Source: Actinernus sp. WN-2022
Taxonomy: Eukaryota; Cnidaria; Anthozoa; Actiniaria; Actinernidae
Assembly: GCA_030867875.1 (NCBI GenBank)
Contig: JAOWCC010000091.1
Span: 248,001-312,000, forward strand
Direction of reading: 5' to 3'
DNA: 64,000 nt
Shown: positions 9,001-18,526 of the stretch, piece by piece
Position numbering within the stretch: the stretch's first letter is position 1
Layout: each line of letters begins with the position of its first letter
Made by a program: the position numbers and the translations under genes
Notes under the pieces: generated by a model
Database searches by the model: none
What the model saw: only the letters and a program-made list of their open reading frames with translations
What the model was told of the DNA's origin: nothing

Positions 9001-11461
9001 CAAGTCTAGTATGTAGCAAGAACAACAAAGTTCATTATAACAGACCAGTTTACGGTTCATGCGAAGTTGTGCAAATCCTTTGTTTATTTGGCAGGTTGAC
9101 CACAGGCACCCCAACCTCAAGTTACGAAAATATAACTTGAACTCCGTTTACTAGCCAGAAATACTGTAATTTATTTGAAAAAAAAAAATGAATTAGCTGT
9201 GATGTCTTGTGTCATATTTCTCTCCTGGGTGGTTTTAAGCTGGCTGAAAATAGTTTAAAACCACCCAACAAGGAGAGAAACATGACACAAGACATCATAA
9301 TGGCAATTAAGGTAAGTCATTTTTATTCAAAAAAAATACAGTATTTCTGGCTAGTAAACGGAGTTCGTTACGCTCCCATACAAACCCTTATAACTATTAT
9401 ATTTTCGTAACTTGATCTTGGGGTGCCTGTGGGTAGGCAGATGTTCTAGGCAATCGATGGCCGGCCAGTTCAAACAAAAGACTTGAACAACTGTGCATGA
9501 ACGTACGTAAAGTGGTCTACAAAATATGCCAAACGGTTTATTTTGCGCCGAAATTACAGGGAGCTGTTAGCGGGTCCTCATGTTTAATTGGAATTAGAAT
9601 TTACGTTGCTTTTTGAGAGCAGTCTGTTCATCAACAGATCTGTTTGCCGATAATTAACGCCGCCGGGGTCAAAAACAATGAAAGCGGCTAACGAAGCGTT
9701 GCAATGAATATGTCGGTGAGATTCGAAAATGGTTCAACGGGAAGCATAAAGGGGCTGTATCATGGTGTTTGCACACGTATGGAGTCAAGTGTTCAATATA
9801 CCTTATTCCAATGTGGCTGCTCTTATTTTCATATTGCCAAAAAAACTTAGGATATTATAAGGCGTCTTTATTAAAGCATGCAAAAGTAAGTAATACTGAG
9901 CAGTTTGAGAGTTTGGCCTTTCATTGTTGCAAAGTTATTGACATTTAAATACAGTCTAAGTCACGAAAATGATGCTATAACTGGCTCAAACCCATACAAA
10001 ACTCTATATATTGAAATGCCATGTTATCCTATCACCCCTAACATTCAGAGTGTCGCTAATCCTGGCGTACTATTTAACGTGGTAGCATTCAACTGTTATT
10101 TTCTTAATATGCTCTCTTTAAAATACTACTCAAACAAACAAGATTTGCCATTTTGGAATAAGGTGTATTGGTGGCTGTTAATTGGCTACACAAGTAAAGG
10201 TATTCATTTATATAGCGCAAATTCTATATAGATGTATTCAAATAATTTTATGATACGAATTGTGACGCACTGTTGGTGCTGCCGTGCAGTTTACAATCAT
10301 GAGTGGTTGTTAGTACCTCAGAATATCAGGCTGTTGTGTCGGGAGATGATCCTCTACTCAGTTTCTCGAAATAACACAACAGGTTCTTGTACATCCCCCT
10401 CGACCGTATAGATTAGAAGAGAAAGAAGACTAGGCCAACGGCTTATAAATACGTCCCTGCCTAAGGACGCGGACGCAGGGATTCGAACCCCCAACCTCGC
10501 GCACTCTAGACCGTGCACTACTAACTGAGGCGGTTAAAGTTAAAGTCCCCTTCCTCAATGCTTGATTGGAATGAGCAGACTGAAATGATACCTAATATTT
10601 CCCTTCATTGAAGACTACGTCTATACACAGTTTGGTAGTCATTTTTGCGCATTGGCTTTGATTTTAACCATCCCACATGTGTGCGAGGTTCGTTAGTTAA
10701 TATGAAAATCGCTAAAACTAACTGCAGCCGACCCAGAATGCGAAAGTAAAGGCAGTCTCACCACGACACAGCCCACTTAATATTCATCCTGCAGTTTTTT
10801 CTACCTCCGTAACAAGATGTTTTACAGTGCCAAAGACTTGGGCGTGATCTTAGACTGGTTACAACCGTTGTGCGGCGTAACTTAGCAGGGTGTAACTTAC
10901 CATAGTCCAGACTAGTATTCCAGATATTCCAGTAAGTATTAAACACAACACAATGATGGGCCACACGTCCAGTAAGGCTGCAACAACATGTTCTCTTGTC
11001 TCTCTGTTAACATTCATCATGTGCACCACATAGGATAATCCAGGAGAGTCCACAAGATTTTCAAACACTATCTGTGGATGGTGCACCTTGCTACTGTAAT
11101 ATTCTAAATTCTCATCATCATCATCTAGTTCGTGTTCTATACTGGAAATGATTGGGAAAGCCAGGTCGGTGTTGTTTGTTTTCAGAGTTTCCTTTAATCT
11201 AGCTGTCGTATTGACGAAATTCCATTTAGTTGGTCCAAGACCACAGTGCGCAAAGCACCGCTCGAGTCCTCTGTGGATAAAATTGTACGCAATCCCAGCG
11301 CCCTGAGTTTCATTGACTTTGAAGACGTAAGGTGGTAGCACTAGGACTGTGACTGTAAAGTCTGCGGTGCGGCCGTCGGTATTCCTGAGCACTTCACTGC
11401 ATGGTGTATTCATCGTAGTAATACCAAGAACTATGAATTGTAACAACGTTCGTTGCTTCAT
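2780..11461 (-). CDS. iGluR-like channel with K+-type TVGYGD filter, copy A (partial, possibly inactive)
   Basis: Reconstructed minus-strand gene. Exon 1 is 11461-10901, exon 2 7958-7882, exon 3 7491-7335, inferred exon 4 3398-3306 and exon 5 3044-2780; exons 6-7 are outside the window. All junctions use GT-AG and phases agree (0, 2, 0, 2, then 0). Predicted order: signal peptide, S1 ligand-binding lobe, TM1, pore helix [10 protein letters not shown], filter TVGYGD, TM2, S2 lobe. The fold is that of ionotropic glutamate receptors, but the filter is that of K+ channels, as in bacterial GluR0. It would be a plasma-membrane ligand-gated cation channel; ligand unknown. Oddities: exon 2 is 18 bases shorter than in copy B, the exon 3 donor is GTCAGG instead of GTAAGG, and inferred exon 4 has a stop and a 4-base insertion. 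An LTR element, a LINE and several MITEs occupy its introns. It may be a pseudogene or a defective allele of B. Confidence 0.7.
3306..3398 (-). pseudogene. Copy A inferred exon 4 (S2 lobe, first part), disrupted
   Basis: Inferred from splice sites and phase only. An acceptor TATGCTTTCCAG and a GTAAAC donor bound a stretch that in copy B is an open 89-base exon of exactly the needed phase (0 in, 2 out). In A it reads [19 protein letters not shown] and then hits TAA where B has GAA (Glu), and it carries 4 extra bases downstream. The protein sequence itself is not diagnostic of the family. Confidence 0.4.
3499..3630. repeat. About 126-bp unit, single here, tandemly repeated in copy B (20458-20755)
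   Basis: The unit begins gggacccactaccatg and includes gagggagatatgggcatg and two gtcatc/gtcatca stretches. Copy A has one unit. Copy B has two complete units and a partial third at 20458-20755. This is a simple tandem expansion after duplication, or a contraction in A. Confidence 0.75.
3940..4060. repeat. Palindrome-rich repeat (copies at 22835-22945 and 55764-55946)
   Basis: Contains cggccttcggcctcgtgtag and ttttcgttcatcgtattgtc motifs that recur at 22835-22945 and, as part of a near-perfect palindrome, at 55764-55946. It is probably a remnant of a non-autonomous foldback element. Here it lies just upstream of the LINE remnant. Confidence 0.5.
4260..5798 (+). mobile_element. CR1/L2-like non-LTR retrotransposon remnant, copy A
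   Basis: Broken reverse transcriptase ORF on the plus strand. 4360-4581 reads [12 protein letters not shown] through the motif [14 protein letters not shown]. 4633-4911 contains the catalytic [12 protein letters not shown] stretch and [17 protein letters not shown]. 5008-5502 is the C-terminal part with [23 protein letters not shown] and [13 protein letters not shown]. The frame is broken by a stop at 4582, a roughly 39-base deletion near 4630 that removes the GVPQGS-type motif, and frameshifts near 4912, 4990 and 5120. The 3' end (5503-5798) finishes in AATAAAGG and short GATT repeats, a Jockey-superfamily style tail. It is dead and lies in an intron of receptor copy A. Confidence 0.8.
6130..6310. 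repeat. Foldback segment with telomere-like TTAGGG core, copy A
   Basis: gtaggaattgtaggaatgac at the left pairs with gtaggaatcctacaattcct at the right. Between them, 6212-6247 carries ttagggttagg and agggttagggttaggt, i.e. several TTAGGG-type units. The same structure occurs in copy B near 29300-29462 (core 29371-29407). Confidence 0.55.
6929..7136. mobile_element. 208-bp foldback MITE with 10-bp target duplication, copy A
   Basis: Ends TAGCCTGCTAG...CTAGCAGGCTA, with long inverted arms of about 65 bases that include gatttggctacctgtgg and its complement. The centre is very G-rich (7016-7060). It is flanked by the direct repeat CATCGTGATC at 6919-6928 and 7137-7146. Long inverted repeats plus a 9-10 bp duplication suggest a Mutator-like (MULE) non-autonomous element. 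Copy B has the same insertion at 30083-30285. Confidence 0.75.
7335..7491 (-). CDS. Copy A exon 3: YGD of the filter plus TM2
   Basis: 157 bases. The first base completes the filter Gly, then [20 protein letters not shown] and the TM2 stretch follow; with exon 2 the filter reads T-V-G-Y-G-D. In the TM2 end A has ATLTSAV where B has ATFTAAV. The donor after codon CGC is GTCAGG in A and GTAAGG in B. If unspliced, the frame ends four codons later at a TAG (7322-7320). Confidence 0.85.
7882..7958 (-). CDS. Copy A exon 2: pore helix ending in TVG
   Basis: 77 bases between a TTTTTAACAG acceptor and a GTAAGC donor. It encodes [20 protein letters not shown] then SMTTV plus two bases of the next Gly. 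[13 protein letters not shown] is the pore helix and first half of the selectivity filter. Compared with copy B, two indels remove 18 bases in total and shift the frame between them, so the linker before the pore reads differently yet the frame of the pore is kept. Confidence 0.85.
8201..8941. mobile_element. 741-bp MULE-like element with 9-bp TSD, copy A
   Basis: Arms of about 90 bases are inverted repeats, running from AACCTCGTG and CCAGGGTCTTCTC inward through ccaagatggcggctactccg. The direct repeat GGAGGGTAG flanks both sides (8192-8200, 8942-8950). No transposase is visible inside, so it is non-autonomous. Each arm contains an ATG followed by ten codons and a GGTAAAG splice-donor-like site. 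Copy B's version is at 31868-32746; there the right TSD has been lost with about 140 bases of flank. Confidence 0.75.
8945..9005 (-). repeat. SINE-like conserved domain
   Basis: Minus strand reads ...atctcgcccttgctcc, then a run ending gggtttttctccgggttctg. The same domain occurs at 60464-60508 next to a tRNA-like part, so this is probably a SINE fragment. It is present in copy A only; copy B lacks the stretch 8942-9090. Confidence 0.45.
9101..9431. repeat. Long foldback (about 330 bp), copy A
   Basis: CACAGGCACCCC at 9101 pairs with GGGGTGCCTGTG ending at 9431. Further inside, gttacgaaaatata, ccgtttactagccagaaata and finally gatgtcttgtgtcat with gtggttttaa pair with their complements, so the whole element can fold on itself. 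No clear target duplication. Same element in copy B at 32757-33090. Confidence 0.75.
9622..10304. other. 683-bp block identical in copies A and B
   Basis: Every base from 9622 to 10304 matches copy B (about 33281-33963), although the surrounding duplication differs at about 2%. It lies in intron 1 of the receptor and overlaps the tail of a SINE. It holds a 108-codon plus-strand frame at 9905-10231 that I do not believe is a gene. Gene conversion or shared assembly sequence would explain the identity. Confidence 0.8.
10200..10535 (-). mobile_element. tRNA-derived SINE, copy A
   Basis: On the minus strand, from 10535, a tRNA-like head reads GCCTCAGTTAGTAGTGC (A-box-like) and GGGGGTTCGAATCCC (B box of the RNA polymerase III promoter). 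A unique body follows, with a tail ending GCGCTATATAAATG. Body motifs recur in the SINE remnant at 60711-60955. Copy B carries it at 33859-34195. Confidence 0.75.
10901..11461 (-). CDS. Copy A exon 1: signal peptide, S1 lobe, TM1
   Basis: 187 codons from the ATG at 11461 to a GTAAGT donor after position 10901 (phase 0). [16 protein letters not shown] is a hydrophobic signal-peptide start. A second in-frame ATG eight codons upstream is absent from the copy B frame, so I start here. The middle resembles an S1 lobe: [14 protein letters not shown] is the usual first strand, a cluster of acidic residues follows, and [14 protein letters not shown] lies just before the membrane. TM1 is [31 protein letters not shown] acceptor at 11543 suggests a 5'-UTR intron. 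Confidence 0.8.
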
Positions 11462-12047
11462 GCTCACTGAGTTATGTGCACTCATATCTCAGCAAAACAT
11501 TCAGATGATATCACACTTTGCAATAAGCTTCTCAGCCGTTCACCTGAAAGAAAATTACAAACATTAATATCAATATTTTGCACCGTTTTAGTCACGTTTC
11601 GTGTCCAAACATGGTCGTTGTTTCAGGGTGCATTTCATCGGAAGACATCGTAAATTCACATTTGGAGACTCCATAGAAAACAACTTCTAAAAGTACGATT
11701 CATTTAGCTCAGCAACGTTTTAGTGCGTCAGTCAGCTTTGTACATGCCATTGCCCAAATACATCGCAAAATAGATATTCAAGTAATACTTCTATTAATTG
11801 GATATGTTATTCATGCAGGAGAGAGAGAAAATATAGCGAGGAAAATAGTCACTCACTCGTGATTCACAATTGTCAGATACGAAAGTTTCTATTCCTTTAT
11901 GGGTTGCAGGCATAAGATAAAAACTGACCGGCCGATAAATATAAGAGGCAGATTTTATATAATTGAAACTCGCTCTTTCAACAGGGTTAACCTTGTGCGA
12001 ATTCAACAGCTAGCTACAAATTCTACTGGTTGGGAAATATCACTTAC

Positions 12048-12341
12048 AACGCGACGATGTTTCAGCCAAACCGAAACGCGCCTTCCGTGTACATCTGCAC
12101 TATACATACAACTGAACAAACACTTTATGTCAGACGCAACTGAGTTTGTTATGGCTTTAATTGATGATGTTTAGCTATTTTTTACATTTTCTAAAAATGT
12201 AGAAATTTAGCCTTCAGCGTTTCATGAGGCTAAATTGCTAGACCTGGATAGAGTCTGAAGAAGTGTTTTCTATGCATTAAACAATAGCCATGATTAAAGA
12301 CTGAAGTTCTGTCGCACGAAAAAGCTATATAAATAGCCCAG
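12048..12341 (-). promoter_or_regulatory. Possible promoter and 5'-UTR exon of receptor copy A
   Basis: A TATTTATA box on the minus strand at 12328-12341 precedes a stretch that ends in a good splice donor, GTT|GTAAGTG (exon edge 12048). A matching acceptor TTTCTTTCAG at 11543 lies just before the exon 1 ATG. The donor, acceptor and TATA-like box are all present in copy B (donor edge 35801, box near 36575). Without transcripts this is a plausible reading only. Confidence 0.3.
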
Positions 12342-12687
12342 AAAGACGTCACTGTTTTAAGTTGGTTTGCTTTTAGACAGAAAAAGCATTATATTATATG
12401 CATTATATATTATATGCAGTAAAACAGAAATCATGGACATTTTCGGGACTGTAAATACAAGACCTTTATTTGACTATAAGATTTGAATATTATGTATTTT
12501 GAGGAGAAAAATGTTTAGTAGTTTAGTATTTTCCTCTAAATTTTCTCATAGAACTGAAATGCTCCTAGCCTGGTAAAATATTCTAGGATAATTATTTTAC
12601 GATAAGTACTAAGGAAGCAGGTCAAAACACATGCCCCAGATTAAAGGGACCCATTTTTGCAACAGACACAGCTGTCAGCGCAGGGTA

Positions 12688-12708
12688 CCCCCCCCCCCCC
12701 CCCCCCCC
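12688..12708. repeat. C21 homopolymer
   Basis: Twenty-one consecutive C residues. Copy B has only short C runs interrupted by A at the same place (near 36936). The region 12100-13260 otherwise shows no gene. Confidence 0.95.
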
Positions 12709-13275
12709 ATATCCCAATTTTGACCAGCAATTTTCTATTCTGGGGGCCTAGTGGTAATTTTAATACACAGTGAATTAAATGTTAAGGTAAGACAAAACAT
12801 GCAATGCATTTGTTTTTAGATTATGTCTTTTAGTTTTGAAGATATTTAAGAACACAATATTTTTAATATTGAATTTTCTCCCCAGTGAAGATGGCTGGCA
12901 GCAGCCTCCACCCCCTACCCCAAAATGGGTCCGTTGAGAGGGCATGTATTTTGACCTGCTCCCTAATGCTAATGGTCAGACTAAAATATATGTATAATCG
13001 AATTTCCTACGCCTCTCGGGTTCCATTTGTTTTCTCAATATTTGAACATCTGCCGGGTATAAAACACTTCAATTCGTGTTTGAAATAGTACTGCTAGGAT
13101 TGTGGTGTAAAGCATATATAAGTTGTTATTAGTTATTTCGGCGCAGTTGGAGAATAGTGAAACAATACTGTCCCATAATGAAGAGCCGGTCCGCGTTCTC
13201 AAACGGCGAGGCCAGTGTTTGAGCTCTCATATCGGGTCATTGAACTGACTGTCAGCCCTGAGCCTTGCTCAACTG

Positions 13276-13328
13276 GTATGCGAAAAACAATGGTGATAAG
13301 TGGTTATCACCACTGTTTATCGCATACT
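13276..13328. repeat. Perfect-type hairpin, copy A
   Basis: tatgcgaaaaacaatggtga and the complement tggttatcaccactgtttat form a hairpin with arms of about 24 bases and a 4-base loop. Copy B (37516-37566) is a nearly perfect match between arms; A has one mismatch. Confidence 0.8.
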
Positions 13329-13396
13329 AATTAGTATTTATCGCATACTAAGTAAGAGTTAAATACCGACAACCGAGGCATTGACGGACTTATTTC

Positions 13397-13611
13397 ATTG
13401 TTATTCGATAACCTTTATTTCACTAACATTCCAGTGAATTTCAATATTAAAACCTAATTAGGTATTCACGGAGCCTTTATATATCTCATTAGATATTCAA
13501 GGTATTTATATCATATAAATACCTCCATATAAAAGCCTTGAATATCTAATGAGAAATATATTGAAAGTCACTGGGATGTTAGTGAAATAAAGGTTAGGTA
13601 TAGAATAACAA
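13397..13611. repeat. AT-rich foldback element, copy A
   Basis: Arms from attgttattcgataaccttt inward (including ctttatttcactaacatt and ttagatattcaagg) pair with the right side ending agaataacaat. The centre is itself the palindrome ggtatttatatcatataaat. Copy B has it at about 37638-37850. From 13612 to 15651 I see no gene in copy A. Confidence 0.7.
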
Positions 13612-16181
13612 TAGAAAATGTGTCAGAATTAAATAATATTTATTCTATAAACTACAGTGTTTTACAAGGATTTCCAGCATATAGTATCTATAAACACACA
13701 CGTAAAAATACGCTAATTTTACGTGTGTGGTGTCGCCTCTCAGCCAATCAGCGATTTCCACGTCACGTGCTTACCCTCGCTTCGAACACTCGGGCCGAGG
13801 TCCAAGTATTATTTATATCAAGTTGAACCGTGTTAATTACAATTTTCAGTGCATCCTGATTGGTTAAAAGTGACGGCCCTTCTTTCTTCTCGCGGGAAAC
13901 ACAAAGCTAAAAATAGCTACGTCATCTGTTCTGCTATTGGACAGACCTAACCTGGGAGATGCACGCTCCTGGTAATGGGCTCCTGGTTTCCCGCGAGTTT
14001 TTCGCTATCCAATCACAAGCGTTGGTGTGGCTCAAGGTAACCCGGCCCTTGTTGAAGCTCGATATTTTCAGGAGAATAAACCGTGTCATTAAAATGAAAT
14101 AGACATATTAGTAAGGTTTATGAGTTTGGAGATGAAATAATGAACCATTGTTTTTATAAGACGTTTGTATTTACAGTGCAACTACTGAAACCGGGGCCAC
14201 TTAGACAACGAGAACTAAACACATTGCAAAACGAAAATAAAGCATCGCAAAGTATAAATCCTAACAATAGACCATCATGCCAGCACATCCATGCGATTTT
14301 CTTCATTCGAAAGACTTTGACTTCAGCACTAGTCCACCAAATTTGCCTTTCAGCCGGATCTGATCTCAAGCAAGTTAAAATGCTATTGTTTTTTACTCGA
14401 CACTGATTGGCTCAAGTAATTAAGTTGGGGAATACTTTGTTTTTGTTGGCTCTCGTGGTATAAGTGGCCCTGGTTTTAGTAGCCGCTCTGTCAAATCTCC
14501 ATATTTGGATTCGGTCTATCAGTAGCGGCAACCACAATAACCGATTTGATGTATACAAATCATGCACAGTTTATTATGGCCTGCCAATAAACCTATGGCA
14601 AAATATACTTAGTGTTCCCTTCAAGTATTCCACAAAGGGCAACATACATTGAGTACAAAATAAATTAAACATAAATATATACTCTATACACTGTACACTA
14701 CTGCTCAAGTTAAATTGACATAGCATATGCATGGTAGCATTTACATTGAACTTTTGTTGACAATTGATTTAAACGTATTTGACAAAACAGTCTTGCTTGG
14801 TGTACCATTTTTACAAAAAAATGTATAATACAATTCTCTTTTCATTTATAGCGCCAGAATTAGTGCAAGCAAGGTATTTTGTCTTAGTCTTTTTCTTAGT
14901 ATATAGTTTTTGCTATCGTTTGATCAGGCTGTGCTTATTTCTCATCAGTTTTCTTTCCCGTGATTTTTAAAATTACTTTGTCCTTTTTGAAAACGATTTT
15001 GGTAAAGCTATAGACAAATCAGAAAATCGAGATAATGAACGAGAGTGCCTGGGTATAAGTGACTAGTATGAATGAAGCTCCGCGCGGCGTGTCTTGCACA
15101 AAAATATCAACTTTGAAAAGTTTGACGTTGTCGTAAATGTCCGAGTTTTATGAATCTCACAATCTTAAAATGGCTCATCAAGATCATGAGATCATATTTT
15201 GACGGCACTGTTCTTTGTTCACTGTTGCTGTTCATTTATAATCTCACTAGCGAAGGCTCCAGGGAGTCACATAATATAGGACAAAGATATGAAACCATTA
15301 AATAAGCCTCGTTCTCACTTGCGAATTAGCATACTAAGACAAGCAACATACGCAGACGCAGTAATGCATTGATCATTAGCGCCGCTTGTTCCTATCTGTG
15401 TGAATAAGTACCGCTGATAATAAATACGGCACTGCATCATATGGTGCTAGTGCTTAAATCGCTGTCTCCAATCTACTTTTATTCTTCACAAAGCTGTACA
15501 GCATCTAGTGAAGGAATCTAATGAGGACTATAGGCTTTAAAGACCATCACCGTCAAAGACAGTTTATTCTTCTGCGAAACAAAAGAAGTAGAGAGGAGAG
15601 CGTATGTTCAGAGTTGTACTTGTACCGAGTAGTGTCTCGGGCTTGTTCAATTGTATGGACTGTGTCCAGTCTGTCCAGTCTAAATTCGTGTAACAAAATT
15701 AAGTTAGATATATAAAGTTTGTTAGAAAATAATTCTTACTGCTGCAAATTATGCAGCTCATGATATAATCAGTTCTTGCATATTAATTCTTAGACTTTTT
15801 AAGTTATAGTAGATTTTAAAATTGTACACAACTCTAGATAGGATACGTCTTTCCTTTTATCTTATTTTACTCTAAGTGTCCCCCATTAGCTGAACAGCTA
15901 AACACATTGACAACGAAATCATTGTTGTCGTCATCGTCATCGTTATTGTTATTATTTGGTCCTTCAAAAGCCTGTTACGTCAAACGTTTCTATATTGTCA
16001 AAATACGAAACACTCGTAAAATGAAATATTTTGTTAATCAAATTCATAACGCCTGGCATTTCGCCTGTGATCAAAACTCGATCTAATTCTCATATCTCAT
16101 TTTGTTCTCATAAATTTGAGAGCTATAGAGAACGCTCGGCCTTGTTCTCGGGATATGGTCTTTATCGTTGCTGTACCAGGG

Positions 16182-16351
16182 TCAGTGTTCTGTCTCCACG
16201 ATTTCTGCTGCACACGTATTAACATGGCCGTCTTGGGTCACATTCAGCTTGTCCAGTTGCTTTCTTAAAGATAATGCTTCATCGGCGAGGTGTTTTACAC
16301 TCTGATGTAGTTCCACCAGTGTTGAAGAATGCATCCTGAACACTGTATCGT
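16182..16351 (-). CDS. Copy B exon 7: cytoplasmic C-terminal tail
   Basis: 170 bases from a CTTTGTTGCAG acceptor to TGA (16184-16182). With the last base of exon 6 it reads DDTVFRMHSSTLVELHQSV, then KHLADEALSLRKQLDKLNV, and ends AAEIVETEH. The heptad-like spacing of L and V suggests a coiled coil. The first codon is split exactly as the phase of exon 6 requires. 15652-16181 shows no gene. Confidence 0.7.
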
Positions 16352-16675
16352 CTGCAACAAAGAGAACAAAGCCTGATCATACATTTACACAGCCCTCTTT
16401 AGTACAACATCGCAGTAATAATTACTAATTATTGATAAAGAATGAGCGGACGATGTTGATGGGACTTACAAACTCGAGCTGAAAGCGAGTTATCGCACTT
16501 ATCAAACGTCAAGATGTAGAAAGTCATGTTTTCAGTTATTTTGGTGATACGACCTATATTTTGGAAGAGAAAATCGAAGGCAAAGTTCATGTAAACCTAG
16601 TAGAATGAAAGACAGTGATGTTTTATTACTTTCCTTTATGTTTGCTTCATGAATTATTAATGAGTTTGATGATAA

Positions 16676-16745
16676 ATAATAATAATACTTTATTTACACA
16701 TGGTTACTAGAATTACGAAAGTAATTTTCATCTAAACTCTAAAAC
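16676..16745 (-). repeat. LINE-type 3' tail, (ATT)n
   Basis: On the minus strand TGTAAATAAAGTATTATTA ends in a short ATT repeat. It lies in the intron between exons 6 and 7 of receptor copy B. Only the tail can be recognised. Confidence 0.35.
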
Positions 16746-16936
16746 AAAGCATGTACCCGATTCCAGACAAAAAAGGCAAAACTTATAATCCTATTTGAGA
16801 TATTTCATTGCTAAAATAGCTAGAAAGCCATAGCCTTAATATAGGGCGGCACCTACCCGTATAACCTATATATGGGCGTGCTTCAGCCCCTTCGGGGAGT
16901 TTGACATCAATATTAATGATGTAGTCATTCACTAAC

Positions 16937-17111
16937 CTTCAGGAATATAAGATTTCCTGCGTCCAATAGGTATCTTGCGGTACAGACATTGATACAATGT
17001 CCCTAGAACGACAAGACCCACAAAAACGGCCACAAGTATCCCTATAGCCAGAGCCGTCGAACCATTCTGACTGGAGAACAAACCCATGGAATGTTGCGCT
17101 ACATGAAAGGC
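16937..17111 (-). CDS. Copy B exon 6: TM3
   Basis: 175 bases between a TTTTAATCCTAG acceptor (phase 0, matching the phase 0 donor of exon 5) and a GTTAGT donor (phase 1). It reads AFHVAQHSMGLFSSQNGST, then the hydrophobic span ALAIGILVAVFVGLVVLGTL, then YQCLYRKIPIGRRKSYIPE with positive charges on the inner side. This is where iGluR-like proteins have their last membrane helix. Confidence 0.8.
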
Positions 17112-18461
17112 CTAGGATTAAAATAAACTAGAAGTAATCATAGATTATCAAAGTGCGTTCGACATATTTTTTGAAAGAGAAAGGACTGGTGACACAAAAG
17201 GCTGAAAAATTGCTGCAATGATGTAGATGGTGTAAGTAATCCTGATCAAAAATGCTTGTTTTTAACTAATGTGAAAATTTTGATGTCTTGACTGATAAGT
17301 CAAGCAATAATTGAAGTTAGTGTAGAACACAAATCAACCCTATAGGTATATTTGAGTGTCAATAGTATTTAGCTGTAAAGCTAATTGGGGACACTATATT
17401 ACAGGAAATATAAAGTACGTATATGAATAAATATTACAAGCTAGCTACGGCTAGATTTTCTCTTCAGCCAGGTCATCTTACTGTTTGTAGTTTCGTTATC
17501 TGTATGTACAGCGAAAAGCAGAACCAATACAGCGAGCAAGCCAACAGAATTCACTCGGTTGTTACCAAATTATGGCGAGTTGATTTGACGTCACCGCGCC
17601 GAAGAAATTGCGACGAAACAACCATGCCACGAGATGGTAAATACCTACGTGCGCATATGTGCACCAGAACGAGGTTCTTCGACATACACCAAAAATAACC
17701 TCGATTTCTTGCGCCTGGAAATGCACAGGTAGCCCACACATGACCACAGGGAGCCCGATGCAAGATTAGTATGCGTTCTCCTTCGTCAAACGCAATAAAT
17801 AAATAAACAGTTCCACTTAACACCGCGCACAAGGCAAAGACCAGTTTCTTTTTTTTTTTTCGACATTTTGAATGAGGTGCAAAAGTGTTCAATTTATAAG
17901 AAAACGTGTGTAAATTTTGGAGACTTTTGGACTCACATTTAGTGGGTATTCAATACAATAATTTTCAGTAATAATGAGATATGACAAGCGTCGGTAAATG
18001 GGTGAAATTTGAGCTGGATTGAATTGCTTTACCAAACATAAAACAAATGTTAGTTTTCTATGCAATTGCTGTATAATTATGACGACTTAATTACAAAGGA
18101 ACAGGTAAGATTTTGAAACGTTCTCACACCAACAGTAGAAAAGTAGTACTTTGTTAAAATGTACACAATCTTGACACATAGGAAATTTGAGGTTGTTTGG
18201 GTAAATTTTCACTGGATGGCAGTGCTTTCCCCCCACATATTTCATTATAAATCGAACACTTCTACACCTCAACCCCAAAATATTTATTTTATTTTCAAAA
18301 AGAAAAGGTAATTTTGCGGAGCATTTCTCAAAATCGGAGTAGTTGGAAGTAGTTGCAAGTAGTGGTAAGCGAAATCGGGAAAAAAATTGGTGTGTTGTAG
18401 GGGGCTGCAGCAACTATTTAGACCCAAGCAAGATATCAGTCTTCACAAAATTCCATGCAGG
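17112..18461. other. Intron 5 of copy B: no further gene seen
   Basis: Long open frames on both strands at 17423-17892 and 18087-18413 lack family resemblance and good splice context. No transposon ends were recognised. Confidence 0.4.
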
Positions 18462-18526
18462 GGAGATGAGAGTTCGTTAGCCAGAAAAAGGCGCAACTGG
18501 GTTAACTTCGTGAAAGCGAAAAAAAT

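Larger units (their letters stand above)
2457..15651. repeat. Segmental duplication, copy A
   Basis: From about 2457 to 15651 the sequence matches 19432-41738 in the same orientation and order, interrupted by large indels. Both contain the receptor exons, the LINE remnant and the same foldback elements. Copy A stops matching after the bases cttgttcaatt at 15651; copy B diverges at the same motif near 41738. Divergence in exon 1 is about 13 differences in 561 bases by eye. A's own left end lies outside the window if the arrangement is a direct tandem duplication, because the last two receptor exons, present for B at 16182-17111, are missing for A. Confidence 0.9.

Noticed and set aside
9905..10231. 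108-codon plus-strand frame, identical in both duplication copies
   Set aside because: It lies in an intron of the opposite-strand receptor and overlaps the SINE tail. Its identity between copies is fully explained by the 683-bp identical block. No recognisable domain.
10440..10535. A genuine tRNA gene (B box GGTTCGAATCC on the minus strand)
   Set aside because: It cannot form a complete cloverleaf with an acceptor stem, and it continues into a SINE body and tail.
17551..17892. 113-codon minus-strand frame in intron 5 of receptor copy B, considered as an S2 exon
   Set aside because: Exons 5 and 6 already join in matching phase without it, and it has no S2-type motif.
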